Origin: CAYJAD01 sp964372165
Lineage (GTDB): Bacteria; Desulfobacterota; Desulfovibrionia; Desulfovibrionales; Desulfovibrionaceae
Assembly: GCA_964372165.1 (NCBI GenBank)
Contig: CAYJPT010000046.1
Coordinates: 1 to 15,847, forward strand
DNA: 15,847 nucleotides
Reading direction: 5' to 3'
Within the stretch, counting starts at the first letter, position 1. The number at the start of each line of letters is the position of its first letter. Of the stretch, positions 1 to 8,191 are shown in pieces. The notes under the pieces were generated by a model. That model was not told the origin of the DNA. It worked only from the letters and a program-made list of their open reading frames with translations, and ran no database searches. Position numbers and translations under genes: made by a program.

Positions 1-504
1 GCCTACTTTGTATGGAAACGCACAATATGTTTTTTGACTTATTGATTTAATCAGCATTTCCTTAATATAAACATCAATTCAAATTTGAAAATAGGTATTG
101 CAATTTCACTTCCAAACAGCCCATTGTGCTACCTGCCAAAAATAAATCCAATATACTTTAAGCGTCAACATTTTGATTATATATTAATTTTGTTTTATAT
201 TTAACATTATTATGTATTTTAGCCTTATTTTAAGAAATTATTCAAGCAATATTTTTTAAAATAACATATAATTTTTACACAAATAATAGCCAAGAATGTG
301 AACCTAAAACCGACAATGCACACATCTTGCCACACAAAAGAAATTGATTTATATTTAAAGGCAGTTATGCTGTTAGCAATGTTAAACTGCTGTATAATTA
401 ATGCAAAACATTTTAACATATTTCTGTTTACCATTACAAAATACAATTTTATTAAATGAAGCATTTATAATGCTTTTATAAGCTGGACTAAGTTAGTAGA
501 ATAT
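1..504. other. AT-rich non-coding region with small inverted repeats
   Basis: No convincing gene is visible here; the short open frames are AT-driven and have no recognisable protein. Three structures stand out. A repeat core (rc GGAAATGCTGATT) lies at 49-61. A nested hairpin lies at 361-390: the outer arms GCAGTT/AACTGC enclose TGCT-GTT-AGCA. ATGTTAAA (379-386) also pairs with TTTAACAT (412-419), so alternative folds are possible. AAGCATT-TAT-AATGCTT (459-475) is a 7-bp hairpin that contains the -10-like hexamer TATAAT at 466-471, just upstream of the first gene. No good -35 was found. I cannot tell whether this region is a leader, the 3' end of an off-window unit, or simply degraded sequence. 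Confidence 0.5.
14..61 (-). repeat. Short repeat core, partial member of the GGAAATGCTGATT family
   Basis: On the minus strand this begins GGAAATGCTGATTAAATCA (61 down to 43). Its first 13 bases equal the start of full repeat copies 2 and 3. The other end, at 14-21, is GGAAACGC, which makes an imperfect terminal inverted pair GGAAAYGC...GCRTTTCC over 48 bp. It lacks the hairpin and the 3' half of the 108-bp unit. It may be a degenerate or internally different member. Confidence 0.45.
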
Positions 505-1005
505 ATGTTTATACCTCGTAAGGGTTCAGGCCCACTTATCTCATCTAATTGTTCAAACCCCTTTTTGCGCATGCTCTTGCTTATGGGTATTTTTGCCATG
601 ACAGCATCTGCGTTTTGGTGGCATTTTGAAACACGTATGCAAAGTATTGCCCCACCAGCAGGCACATATGCTATTGTAAATGAAGCTGATATTATACCCA
701 AGAATGAGCTAAAAACACTTTACGACTGGCGAGATGCTTTTAAAGAAAAATGGGGTGTGCAAGTTTTTTTACAATTAAGCGAAGGTGAATTAAGTGTGCC
801 AGATTTTTCTGCCAATACACTTTTTGTTGGAGTAGGGCTTCAACATCATCAAGCAACAATTGTATTTCCAACCTTAGTTCGCAAAGCTTTGGGCGAGGGT
901 TTGCGTACCATTACTGAAGAAAAACTTGCTCTTTGCGTAAAAACAACACCACCTGGGACTTGCCTTGATTTAGCTATGCAGTCATTATGGGACGGGTTCA
1001 ACTAG
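505..1005 (+). CDS. Hypothetical membrane-anchored protein, weakly TPM-domain-like
   Basis: A 166-residue protein of unknown function. After a short basic N-terminus, residues about 20-38 (FLRMLLLMGIFAMTASAFWW) form a single hydrophobic segment, which could be a membrane anchor or an uncleaved signal. The remaining ~125 residues would be periplasmic. The pattern 'IVNEADIIP...L..' followed by 'GVQVFLQL...NTLFVGVGLQHHQATIV' loosely recalls the TPM (YgcG-type) fold, but I see no diagnostic motif, so this is a weak inference. No strong ribosome binding site precedes ATG 505; in-frame ATGs at 571 and 583 would remove the cytoplasmic N-terminus but keep most of the hydrophobic segment. It ends 29 bp before the ABC-F gene on the same strand, so co-transcription is likely. 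Confidence 0.55.
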   Translation: MFIPRKGSGPLISSNCSNPFLRMLLLMGIFAMTASAFWWHFETRMQSIAPPAGTYAIVNEADIIPKNELKTLYDWRDAFKEKWGVQVFLQLSEGELSVPDFSANTLFVGVGLQHHQATIVFPTLVRKALGEGLRTITEEKLALCVKTTPPGTCLDLAMQSLWDGFN

Positions 1006-1034
1006 TCAAATATTAAAGGTTTATATTAGCTACA

Positions 1035-2981
1035 ATGAAAATCACTTTACAAGACATTTCAAAGCACTATGGTGCGCGCTCTATTTTTGAAAATTTCTCT
1101 CTAGATATTGAGTCAGGCACAAGATTATGTGTATGCGGCCCAAATGGAACAGGTAAATCCACCCTTTTACGTATTGTTGCTGGTTTTGAATCCGCAGATG
1201 GTGGGCAAGTTATTTTACCTAAAAATTGTCGATTAGGATATGTTGAGCAGGAGTTTGACCCTAAAACTTTACAAAAAAACCTCCTTCAATATGTACAGGA
1301 GGCACTACCTGATTGGCAAGAATTTTGGGTAAAATGGGAAGATGCCCTCACACAAAATGACACTACAAAGCTTAATAAACTCATGGCTAGGCAGCATGAG
1401 CTAGAAATGCTTTATGGATACAATCCAGAAAATCGTGCCAGAACCGTACTTTCTGGTTTAGGCTTTTCTGAGCGCAAATTGCAATTAAGCTTAGATCAAC
1501 TGTCTGGTGGGTGGCGTGAACGTGCAAAACTTGCTAAGGTGCTAACGGCTGGTGCTGACATATTATTACTTGATGAACCTACCAACCACTTAGATATTGA
1601 AGCTGTTGAGTGGCTAGAAAGTTTTTTGCTATCGTTTAAGGGTGTATTAATCTTTGTCGCCCACGATCGTATTTTTATGGATAATGTAGGGACACATGTA
1701 TTATATCTTGGTATGTCACGCCCCATGGTTCGTAAAACAAATTTTACGCAATTTTTGGAATATCAAGAAGATTTAGAGATGCAACGTGAGCGTCAATCTA
1801 AGGCTTTGCAAGATGAAATATCACGCAAAATGGCTTTTGTAGAGCGGTTTAGGGCTAAAGCAAGTAAAGCACGCCAAGCTGGATCGCAACAAAAAATGGC
1901 AAAAAAACTAGAAAAGGAACTTCAAAATTACCAACCGGAACAAAAACGTCGTAATTTATCCTTTAGCTGGCCAAAGCCAAGCCGCACGGAAAAAATTGTG
2001 CTCAGTGCTGTTGATGTAGCTTATGCCTTTCCAGATAATGGCAAAACACTTTGGCCGCCTTTAAGCTTTACCCTATATCGTGGACAACGCATTGCTCTTG
2101 TTGGTCCAAATGGTTGTGGAAAGACAACTTTATTAAAGGTTCTTGCTGGGGCTTTAGAAAAAAACAGTGGCACTGTAGCTACAGGCTCGCTTGTACAGAT
2201 GGGATATTTTAGCCAACATCAGCTAGAAACTTTGCGAAGTAACGGCACAGTACTTAGTGAAATTCGTCGACTTTCTGATCCACGCACTACAGAAGAAGAA
2301 CTTATGAGTGTGCTTGGATTATTTTTGCTAGGGCAGCAATATTTTGAACGTACAATAATGAGCCTTTCAGGTGGCGAAAAAAACCGCCTCATGCTTGCGG
2401 TACTTTTTTTATCCCGTTGCAACTTTTTGATTTTAGATGAGCCAACCAACCATTTAGATTTAGAAAGCCGCGAAGCTTTAATTACCGCTCTTGAATCTTT
2501 TGAGGGAACAGTCTTGCTAGTTGCGCATGATCGTTGGCTTTTATCTGCCCTTGCAGATGAAGCATGGGCTATTTCAAAGGATGGCATCACTGTATATGAA
2601 GAAGGATTTGCACAATATGATGCCATACGCCGTCAAAATTTAGCATTAAATAACACCGTCAGTAATGCAAAAAATAGTAGCAGCGACAATCTTTCACGCG
2701 ATGAACAAAAAAAACTAAAACGAGAGCAGGCTGAAAAGCGTAATGCTCTCTATAAAGAAATAAAGCCTTTACAAAAAAAATATGCAGCCCAAGAAGCTGA
2801 ATTGGAAACCATACTAATTGAAATAGCTGAGCTTGAACAAAAACTTGCTGACCCTGACATTTATGCAGATAGTATACAATCAACCCCTTTGCTAAACCGT
2901 TTTAATGAGTTGCAAGGCACTACTGAAAAACTTATGGAAAGTATGACCCAAATTGAGCAGGAATTGGCAAATTTTCAATAA
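1035..2981 (+). CDS. ABC-F family ATPase, Uup/YheS-like
   Basis: A 648-residue soluble protein with two ABC cassettes and no membrane segment, the mark of the ABC-F family. These proteins act on ribosomes or translation rather than in transport. Cassette 1: Walker A GPNGTGKST (35-43), signature LSGGW (156-160), Walker B ILLLDEPTNHLD (176-187), switch His 210. Cassette 2: GPNGCGKTT (357-365), LSGGE (444-448), LILDEPTNHLD (465-475), His 498. The linker (about 240-315) carries the arginine/lysine-rich RFRAKASKARQAGSQQKMAKK type of helix. Residues about 555-645 form a charged coiled coil like the Uup/YheS C-terminal extension. LSGGW instead of LSGGQ in cassette 1 is typical of Uup-like members. 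It could also be a resistance-type ABC-F, but the length and coiled-coil tail favour a housekeeping Uup/YheS role. Only a weak AAAGGT precedes the start, about 15 bases upstream. Confidence 0.93.
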   Translation: MKITLQDISKHYGARSIFENFSLDIESGTRLCVCGPNGTGKSTLLRIVAGFESADGGQVILPKNCRLGYVEQEFDPKTLQKNLLQYVQEALPDWQEFWVKWEDALTQNDTTKLNKLMARQHELEMLYGYNPENRARTVLSGLGFSERKLQLSLDQLSGGWRERAKLAKVLTAGADILLLDEPTNHLDIEAVEWLESFLLSFKGVLIFVAHDRIFMDNVGTHVLYLGMSRPMVRKTNFTQFLEYQEDLEMQRERQSKALQDEISRKMAFVERFRAKASKARQAGSQQKMAKKLEKELQNYQPEQKRRNLSFSWPKPSRTEKIVLSAVDVAYAFPDNGKTLWPPLSFTLYRGQRIALVGPNGCGKTTLLKVLAGALEKNSGTVATGSLVQMGYFSQHQLETLRSNGTVLSEIRRLSDPRTTEEELMSVLGLFLLGQQYFERTIMSLSGGEKNRLMLAVLFLSRCNFLILDEPTNHLDLESREALITALESFEGTVLLVAHDRWLLSALADEAWAISKDGITVYEEGFAQYDAIRRQNLALNNTVSNAKNSSSDNLSRDEQKKLKREQAEKRNALYKEIKPLQKKYAAQEAELETILIEIAELEQKLADPDIYADSIQSTPLLNRFNELQGTTEKLMESMTQIEQELANFQ

Positions 2982-2984
2982 CAA

Positions 2985-3008
2985 CTGCCAGCGGATTGCA
3001 TCTGGCAG
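2985..3008 (+). terminator. Hairpin after the ABC-F gene, possible terminator
   Basis: CTGCCAG (2985-2991) and CTGGCAG (3002-3008) form a perfect 7-bp GC-rich stem with a 10-base loop, 3 bases after the ABC-F stop codon. No T-run follows (the next bases are AGCTTAAACC), so it is not a classical intrinsic terminator. It may act as a 3'-end stabiliser or a Rho-assisted end. Confidence 0.45.
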
Positions 3009-3175
3009 AGCTTAAACCAATCACAAAGAACCATAACCATATAGGCTCTATATTTTCATACTTTGCAGTTGCGACCAACTATCTATACTGCAAAACATTT
3101 TAATTTCAACTACATACTTCATAGTATTTTTTAATGATACGCCTATGATTAAAGTATACTTTTTTGTAAAGTGAG

Positions 3176-3181
3176 TATAAT
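3176..3181 (+). promoter_or_regulatory. Possible -10 element for the hemerythrin transcript
   Basis: A perfect TATAAT lies about 120 bases before the hemerythrin start. No matching -35 is found at 16-18 bp, and a second -10-like TATACT is at 3155-3160. This is a weak call that rests on the hexamer alone. Confidence 0.28.
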
Positions 3182-3302
3182 ATGCGTGTTTGCTGTCTGT
3201 AGGTCACAATTTTTGGCAAGATGCATTCAACTTCGTCTGCAATCTTTAGTAAAAATAATACAAGGTGTATCCTCTTTTACAAATGCGACAAAGGGGGAGG
3301 TT

Positions 3303-3767
3303 ATGAAAGGTTTTTTTTGGGATGATAGCTTGGCTTTAGGTATATCAGATATAGATAACCAGCATAAAGAATTCTTAACAGCTTTACGTGAATTACAAAT
3401 TGAATTGCATGGAAATGTATCAACCGAGGCCATGATAAAAAAGTTTCAACAAGTTGATTATTATCGTAATATACATTTTCAAACTGAAGAAACACTGATG
3501 GAGCCTTACAAAGACACATTACCAAACTACGACAAACACATACAAGCTCATAAATATTTTACAGAAAATATTGACCTCTTACAATTTAAATTTATACAAG
3601 AAGGGCCAGAGATGGCTCGTGAGTTATTTAAATTTCTTGGGACTTGGATGTATGAGCATATATCTACCATGGATAAACAAATGAGTGAGGAATTAAAAAA
3701 GCTTAATGCGCCTTGCTTTGCCACATGTTATGCTAAACCATGTAAAGACGATAAATCAAATAATTAA
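3303..3767 (+). CDS. Bacteriohemerythrin (diiron oxygen-binding protein)
   Basis: A 154-residue hemerythrin-family protein, expected to bind O2 reversibly at a non-haem diiron site in the cytoplasm; it is common in microaerotolerant anaerobes. All seven canonical iron ligands are visible: H21 (DIDNQH), H58 and E62 (HFQTE), H79 and H83 (HIQAH), H119 and D124 (HISTMD). The start at 3303 is chosen because it follows a very strong ribosome binding site, AAGGGGGAGG at 3291-3300, and gives the standard 'FFWDDSLALGISDIDNQH' opening; the open frame extends 44 codons further upstream without support. Odd: the C-terminal tail after residue 135 has three cysteines (C138, C142, C147) outside the four-helix core. 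The gene ends 23 bp before asd, so read-through is possible. Confidence 0.93.
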   Translation: MKGFFWDDSLALGISDIDNQHKEFLTALRELQIELHGNVSTEAMIKKFQQVDYYRNIHFQTEETLMEPYKDTLPNYDKHIQAHKYFTENIDLLQFKFIQEGPEMARELFKFLGTWMYEHISTMDKQMSEELKKLNAPCFATCYAKPCKDDKSNN

Positions 3768-3790
3768 GTCAAAAGTTTAAGGAGAATATA

Positions 3791-4837
3791 ATGTCAAAAA
3801 AATTGCGTGTTGCAGTAGTAGGTGCAACAGGTGCTGTTGGGCGTGAAATGTTAAATACTTTACACAATCGTCAATTTCCTGCCGATGAAATTGTACCATT
3901 TGCATCTGCTCGCTCTGCAGGCAATAAAGTTAAATATGGTGAAAGTGAATTAGTTGTGCAAGAACTCAAAGAAGATGTTTTTGCAGGTTTTGATTTGGCC
4001 ATTTTTTCAGCTGGTGGTAGCACATCAGAAAAATTTGCTCCTCATGCAGCCGCAGCAGGCTGCATTGTAGTTGATAATTCATCTGCTTGGCGCATGGATG
4101 AACGTTGCCCCTTAGTTGTGCCAGAGGTTAACGCAAACGCTCTTGAAAAGCACCAAGGTATCATTGCAAATCCAAATTGTTCAACAATACAAATGATGGT
4201 GGCCTTAAAGCCTTTACATGATGTTGCAAAAATTAAGCGCATTGTGGTTTCAACTTATCAAGCCGTATCTGGTACTGGTCAAAAAGCCATTGAAGAACTA
4301 GAAAAACAGGTCCGTCAAATATTTAATATGCAAGAAGCAGAGGTGGAAGTATATCCCCATCGTATTGCTTTTAACTGCTTACCACATATTGATGTATTTC
4401 TTGACAATGACTACACACGTGAAGAAATGAAAATGGTTCACGAGACCGTAAAAATATTAGAAGACCCTTCCGTTAAGGTTACCGCTACATGCGTGCGCGT
4501 GCCTGTATTTTATGGACATTCTGAATCCATAAATATTGAGACAGAAAAAAAGCTCACTGCAAAAGAAGCAAGAGTTATTTTAGCGCAAGCACCAGGCATA
4601 CAAGTGTATGATAACCCACGTGAAAACATATATCCTATGGCTATTGATGCCGCAGGAGAAGATGCCACTTTTGTAGGGCGCATTCGTGAAGATGAAACCA
4701 TAAGCAATGGGTTAAATATGTGGGTTGTGGCTGATAATATATTAAAGGGTGCTGCCCTTAATGCTGTACAAATTTGCGAAACACTTATTGAAAAGCAATT
4801 ACTTGGTGTTAAGGACACCAAGGTCTTTTTAGCCTAA
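3791..4837 (+). CDS. asd: Aspartate-semialdehyde dehydrogenase
   Basis: 348 residues, full length. It catalyses NADPH-dependent reduction of L-aspartyl-4-phosphate to aspartate semialdehyde, the branch-point step to lysine/diaminopimelate, threonine and methionine. The N-terminal Rossmann motif is GATGAVG (11-17). The catalytic cysteine is C130 in NPNCST (127-132), with Q157 in STYQAVSGTGQ. The substrate-binding arginine and general-base histidine are R236 and H243 in 'CVRVPVFYGHSE'. The spacing matches the shorter Asd subfamily of Gram-positive and many other bacteria rather than the ~370-residue E. coli form. A good ribosome binding site, AAGGAG (3779-3784), precedes the ATG. The aminotransferase gene starts 8 bp downstream, which indicates an operon. 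Confidence 0.97.
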   Translation: MSKKLRVAVVGATGAVGREMLNTLHNRQFPADEIVPFASARSAGNKVKYGESELVVQELKEDVFAGFDLAIFSAGGSTSEKFAPHAAAAGCIVVDNSSAWRMDERCPLVVPEVNANALEKHQGIIANPNCSTIQMMVALKPLHDVAKIKRIVVSTYQAVSGTGQKAIEELEKQVRQIFNMQEAEVEVYPHRIAFNCLPHIDVFLDNDYTREEMKMVHETVKILEDPSVKVTATCVRVPVFYGHSESINIETEKKLTAKEARVILAQAPGIQVYDNPRENIYPMAIDAAGEDATFVGRIREDETISNGLNMWVVADNILKGAALNAVQICETLIEKQLLGVKDTKVFLA

Positions 4838-4845
4838 GGTTAATT

Positions 4846-5790
4846 ATGCTTATTCTAAACTCAAAGGATTATCTTGAGCGTATGCTTGCAGCAAAGCGCC
4901 CCGGTAAAGAAAACATATTAGCATTTTATGAGCATAGGGTGGGAGCAATCTGCAAAGATGTTGATTTATTGCTTATTCCGCTTGATGATCACCTTTGTCA
5001 TCGTGGAGATGGTGCTTTTGAAAGTATTTCTTATCGTGATGGGCGTTTATTGCAGCTTGATTCACATATAAAACGCATGCAAACTTCAGCAGCCGGTCTT
5101 AAAATGCAGCCTCCGTGCTCATGGGATGATTTAGCACATATTATTAAAGAAGTAGCTGCAGCAAGTGATAGTTTAAACGGTGCCATGCGCATTTTACTTG
5201 GACGTGGCCCAGGTGGTTTTGGTATTGCTGCAAGTGAATGTCCACAAACCAGTCTTTACGTGGTAGCCATCAAGAGTTCCATTCCCACTGAGCAGTGGTA
5301 TGAAAAAGGCTTGAAAGCATGTGCCTCTGCTATTCCGGCAAAGCAAGGTTATTTAGCAAAATTAAAAAATACAAATTATCTACCCAATGTGCTTATGGCT
5401 GAAGAGGCCACCCAGCGCAAGGTTGATGTTGTTTTTTCTTTTAATGATCACAACTACCTTGCTGAAGCAGCCGTTGCAAATGTGGCTATTGTGCGTGCAG
5501 ACAACACCTTGGTTTCACCGTTTTTTGAACAAGTACTACCAGGCACAACGCTATGTGCAGCTTTAGAATATGCAAAAGAGTTTATGAATACAGAATTTTG
5601 TAATATTACTAAAGAAGATATATTTGCAGCCAAAGAAGTACTACTTTTTGGTTCAACCCCTCTTTGTGTTGGTGTAACACATTTTGAAGGACAAGCCATT
5701 GCAACAGGCAAGACAGGTCCTATATCACATAAATTAAGACATATTCTTTTAGAACGTCTTTTAGCTGAGGGAGAACCATTTAAATCATGA
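4846..5790 (+). CDS. Class IV PLP-dependent aminotransferase
   Basis: 314 residues with the fold-type IV layout shared by branched-chain aminotransferase (IlvE), D-amino-acid aminotransferase and 4-amino-4-deoxychorismate lyase (PabC). The early motif 'HRGDGAFESISYRDGRLLQLDSHIKR' (52-77) is typical. The PLP Schiff-base lysine is most likely K174 in 'KNTNYLPNVLMAEEA'. The cofactor-region glutamate E207 lies in 'LAEAAVANVA', where the family usually has E-G-x-x-x-N. The phosphate-binding turn is VLPGTT (230-235). Sequence alone does not decide among the three activities. The 'G.FE.I...G' opening and the neighbour asd leave an amino-acid role open, while PabC-like is equally possible. The weak ribosome binding site AAGGTT overlaps the asd 3' end, and the stop overlaps the next start. 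Confidence 0.87.
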   Translation: MLILNSKDYLERMLAAKRPGKENILAFYEHRVGAICKDVDLLLIPLDDHLCHRGDGAFESISYRDGRLLQLDSHIKRMQTSAAGLKMQPPCSWDDLAHIIKEVAAASDSLNGAMRILLGRGPGGFGIAASECPQTSLYVVAIKSSIPTEQWYEKGLKACASAIPAKQGYLAKLKNTNYLPNVLMAEEATQRKVDVVFSFNDHNYLAEAAVANVAIVRADNTLVSPFFEQVLPGTTLCAALEYAKEFMNTEFCNITKEDIFAAKEVLLFGSTPLCVGVTHFEGQAIATGKTGPISHKLRHILLERLLAEGEPFKS

Positions 5791-6977
5791 GTGCAACTAT
5801 AGATTCTGCAAATTCCCCCATAAGTCAAAACTCCACGGACAAAGCGTACGCTCAAGGTCCACTTATGGTGTTTTTGCTAGATAGTGCTATAGATTTTACA
5901 CCAACTCAAAAAGAGCTTTTAGCTTTGGCTTTGCACTTACGCTTACAAGGTTTTGAACCTTATATTGCTTGTCCAAATAATTGTAAATTAATGCAAAAAG
6001 CCAAGGAACAAGATTTACCAACTATTGCCATTACAAGCGTACAAGGCGGTAAACCTGGCATTAAAGCACTCATGAGATTATTTTTTAAGCAAAAGCGCAA
6101 AAAAGCTTTATGCATACATACATTTGCTGAAAATTGCATGCCCTTAGCCAAACGTATTGCAAACATACGCATTATTAATAGTACAATCATATTAAATTCT
6201 TGCTTCAACTCTCCAACATCTGCTGTCAAAGCATTGCCGGCTTACTGGTCTAGCCCTGATAAAATTATTTACCCAAGTAAATATGTGGCTAATACTTGGG
6301 CCAAGGTAGGAGTGCAATCTGAGCAGGCGGCTGTTATCCATACTGCAAAGCATGCTCTAAATGCTAATAAGGATGAAGTTATTAAGCGATGGATTTTTAT
6401 TGCTTTTGAACAACTTGAGCAAGGAACTGGCGTAGATTGCTTACTCAAAGCTATGTCAGCTTTGTGGCAACACCCTCATTTACCGGAATGGGAAGTACGT
6501 ATTGTAGGTTCAGGCTCATTTTTTCAGCAACTATTTAATGAAGCCCAAGCATTGGGTGTAGCCTCACGTTTGTCACTGCTAGGTGATCAATGCACGCAAA
6601 ATGTATTACAGCATGCGCACATACTTATTAGCCCCAATATGGAACCACAAGGCAATATGCAAGCATTAATGATAGCATGGAGTGCTGCCATGCCACTTAT
6701 TTGTACTACTGTTAATGCACATATGGAAGTTGCAAATATTAATAATGCATTCCTTGTAACCGAAGCTGACCCACAAAGGCTTGCTGCAGCGATGATTGAA
6801 CTTATGTGTCGCCCAGAACGTATGAACTACTTTTGTGATGCCAGTGCCAAAATGCAAACATTTGCACAAACAAGTCGCTTGCAAGAACAGTATTTTACTA
6901 TATATCAAGACTGTATTGCCCGCCGTGGTTGGGCTTTACCTGTAAAATCTGCATCTACCGTCAGTGAAGCAAATTAA
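5787..6977 (+). CDS. GT-B glycosyltransferase, family 4-like
   Basis: 396 residues with a two-lobe GT-B arrangement, presumably transferring a sugar from a nucleotide donor to an envelope glycan at the inner face of the membrane. The N-lobe has 'LLALALHLRLQGFEPYIACP' (44-63) and 'IYPSKYVANTW' (161-171), like group 1 transferases. The C-lobe has 'FEQLEQGTGVDCLLKAM' (207-223), 'VRIVGSGSFFQQL' (237-249), 'ALGVASRLSLLG' (255-266) and 'HILISPNMEPQGN' (278-290). Odd: the EX7E donor site keeps the first Glu (E286), but the position of the second, in 'LMIAWSAAMP', appears to be Ile 296. The start overlaps the aminotransferase stop as ATGA, so translation is probably coupled. The last ~20 residues are poorly conserved in character. 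Substrate unknown. Confidence 0.85.
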   Translation: MSATIDSANSPISQNSTDKAYAQGPLMVFLLDSAIDFTPTQKELLALALHLRLQGFEPYIACPNNCKLMQKAKEQDLPTIAITSVQGGKPGIKALMRLFFKQKRKKALCIHTFAENCMPLAKRIANIRIINSTIILNSCFNSPTSAVKALPAYWSSPDKIIYPSKYVANTWAKVGVQSEQAAVIHTAKHALNANKDEVIKRWIFIAFEQLEQGTGVDCLLKAMSALWQHPHLPEWEVRIVGSGSFFQQLFNEAQALGVASRLSLLGDQCTQNVLQHAHILISPNMEPQGNMQALMIAWSAAMPLICTTVNAHMEVANINNAFLVTEADPQRLAAAMIELMCRPERMNYFCDASAKMQTFAQTSRLQEQYFTIYQDCIARRGWALPVKSASTVSEAN

Positions 6978-7052
6978 TTTAACATGCACATAGTCAACAT
7001 TGAAATTATATAATATTTTACAAAAGCATTGGCACTGGTAAATTTTTAGGTT

Positions 7053-7080
7053 TTGAAATATTTTTATTAAAATTTATTAA
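7053..7080 (+). promoter_or_regulatory. Candidate promoter abutting repeat copy 1
   Basis: TTGAAA (7053-7058), a 16-bp spacer and TATTAA (7075-7080) give a reasonable sigma-70-type pair. The -10 ends exactly where repeat copy 1 begins, so the transcript leader of the thiolase gene would be the repeat itself. The -10 matches TATAAT at only 4 of 6 positions. Confidence 0.38.
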
Positions 7081-7188
7081 GAAAATGCTGATTTATTCTG
7101 CAAGCAGAATAAGTCAGAAAGGCACACGGCCTTCATGCGCCCTTTGGGACGCAAAAAAACGTGGTTTTTTGCTCTCATGCGGCGTGCA
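7081..7188 (+). repeat. 108-bp intergenic hairpin repeat, copy 1
   Basis: 108 bp, about 9 substitutions from copy 3. A 14-bp arm CTGATTTATTCTGC (7088-7101), AA, then GCAGAATAAGTCAG (7104-7117) forms a hairpin with one G.T wobble. A second inverted repeat, GCAAAAAA...TTTTTTGC, follows in the 3' half, and the unit ends GGCGTGCA. It lies between the glycosyltransferase and the thiolase, 57 bases before the GTG start. Confidence 0.9.
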
Positions 7189-7245
7189 AGCATTGTTTTT
7201 GTCAGTGCGTTACCCCATCAACACTTTAATTTATATGGATCAAAA

Positions 7246-8148
7246 GTGAAGTGCAAAGTATGTAAAGAAGTGGCTGTTGTTAGCCTGCGTAGTCATCATG
7301 CTGGATTTTGTGCATCGTGTTTTTTGCAGTTTTTTCAACGCCAAGTAGAGCGTGGCATTAAAGGGCAAAAACTATTTGCACATGGGGATAAAATACTTGT
7401 GGCTTTATCAGGTGGTAAAGATTCATTAGCCTTAATGCTTGAGCTTTCTCGGCAAGGCTACGATGTAACTGCCTTGCATATTGACCTTGCCATTCCGGGA
7501 TCTTCAAATGTTACTCGTGGCGTTGTTGAAGCATTTTGTAAAAAGCATGACTTTAAGCTTATTGTAAAAGAAATGGCTGCTGAAGGTTTGGCTATACCCT
7601 TGGTTAAAACAAAATTAAAACGCCCCATTTGCTCGGCATGCGGAAAAATAAAAAGATATTATTTTAATAAAACTGCTATGGATTATGGCTTTACCGCTCT
7701 TGCAACCGGACATAATCTAGATGATGAGGTAGCAAGGCTTTTTAGTAATACCATACGTTGGGATACAGCATACCTTTCTGACCAAGGCCCACTACTTGAA
7801 GCTGAAGATGGTTTTGCATGTAAAGTTAAACCATTATGGCGTCTTACTGAATTTGAAACTGCAAACTATGGCTTTCTTATGGGTATTGAACACCACTATG
7901 CCCCTTGCCCATATAGCGCTGGTGCCAGCTTTACATATCACAAACATCTCTGGCAACAGCTTGAAGAAGCTATGCCTGGCCGTAAGCTTGATTTTTATCA
8001 AGGTTTTTTACAGCGAGGACGTCCGGTATTTGCCCGTGAAGAAGCAGAAACAGGACAAGCACTTAAAGGCTGCGAGCGCTGTGGCTACCCTACATCAAGT
8101 GAAATTTGTGGGGTTTGTAGAATTAAAGAGACCGTTGCAGCAACATAA
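7246..8148 (+). CDS. TtuA/Ncs6-type tRNA 2-thiolation enzyme (TtcA/TtuA superfamily)
   Basis: 300 residues from GTG 7246. This ATP-pyrophosphatase adenylates a tRNA base and installs sulfur. N-terminal zinc site: C3/C6 and C22/C25. PP-loop SGGKDS at 55-60. The three cysteines that would hold a [4Fe-4S] cluster are C129 and C132 (PICSAC) plus C221 (APCPYS). 'ATGHNLDDEVARLF' is at 153-166. The C-terminal zinc ribbon is C276/C279 and C288/C291. Two terminal zinc fingers mark the TtuA/Ncs6 branch rather than classical TtcA, but the target base (U54, U34 or other) cannot be told. I choose GTG 7246 because the frame upstream to ATG 7135 is the repeat copy 1 sequence, and the zinc-finger start 'KCKVC' follows the GTG directly. 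GGA at 7237-7239 is a plausible ribosome binding site. Confidence 0.88.
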   Translation: MKCKVCKEVAVVSLRSHHAGFCASCFLQFFQRQVERGIKGQKLFAHGDKILVALSGGKDSLALMLELSRQGYDVTALHIDLAIPGSSNVTRGVVEAFCKKHDFKLIVKEMAAEGLAIPLVKTKLKRPICSACGKIKRYYFNKTAMDYGFTALATGHNLDDEVARLFSNTIRWDTAYLSDQGPLLEAEDGFACKVKPLWRLTEFETANYGFLMGIEHHYAPCPYSAGASFTYHKHLWQQLEEAMPGRKLDFYQGFLQRGRPVFAREEAETGQALKGCERCGYPTSSEICGVCRIKETVAAT

Positions 8149-8191
8149 ACGGTATTTTCAGTATATTGTTTAGTTTTTTAGTGTCTACTGT

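Larger units (their letters stand above)
2982..3302. other. Intergenic region and leader upstream of the hemerythrin gene
   Basis: About 320 bp with no convincing gene. It holds a hairpin after the ABC-F stop, a second pair of competing inverted repeats, and a leader before the hemerythrin start. In the second structure TTTGCAGT (3062-3069) pairs with ACTGCAAA (3087-3094), while AGTTG (3067-3071) pairs with CAACT (3076-3080) inside it. An open frame runs in from GTG 3171 to the hemerythrin start, but its 44 codons look unlike protein and lack a ribosome binding site, so I treat it as leader. Confidence 0.5.

Noticed and set aside
225..464. Minus-strand open frame in the left AT-rich region
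   Set aside because: Its composition is dominated by AT-driven residues, with no domain and no ribosome binding site.
3171..3302. N-terminal extension of the hemerythrin from GTG 3171
   Set aside because: There is no ribosome binding site at 3171, the extension does not match the family, and a very strong AAGGGGGAGG sits before ATG 3303.
8149..8191. Intrinsic terminator between the thiolase and membrane-protein genes (TAAAC...GTTTA followed by GTTTTTT)
   Set aside because: The stem is only 5 bp with a loop near 20 bases; too weak to call.
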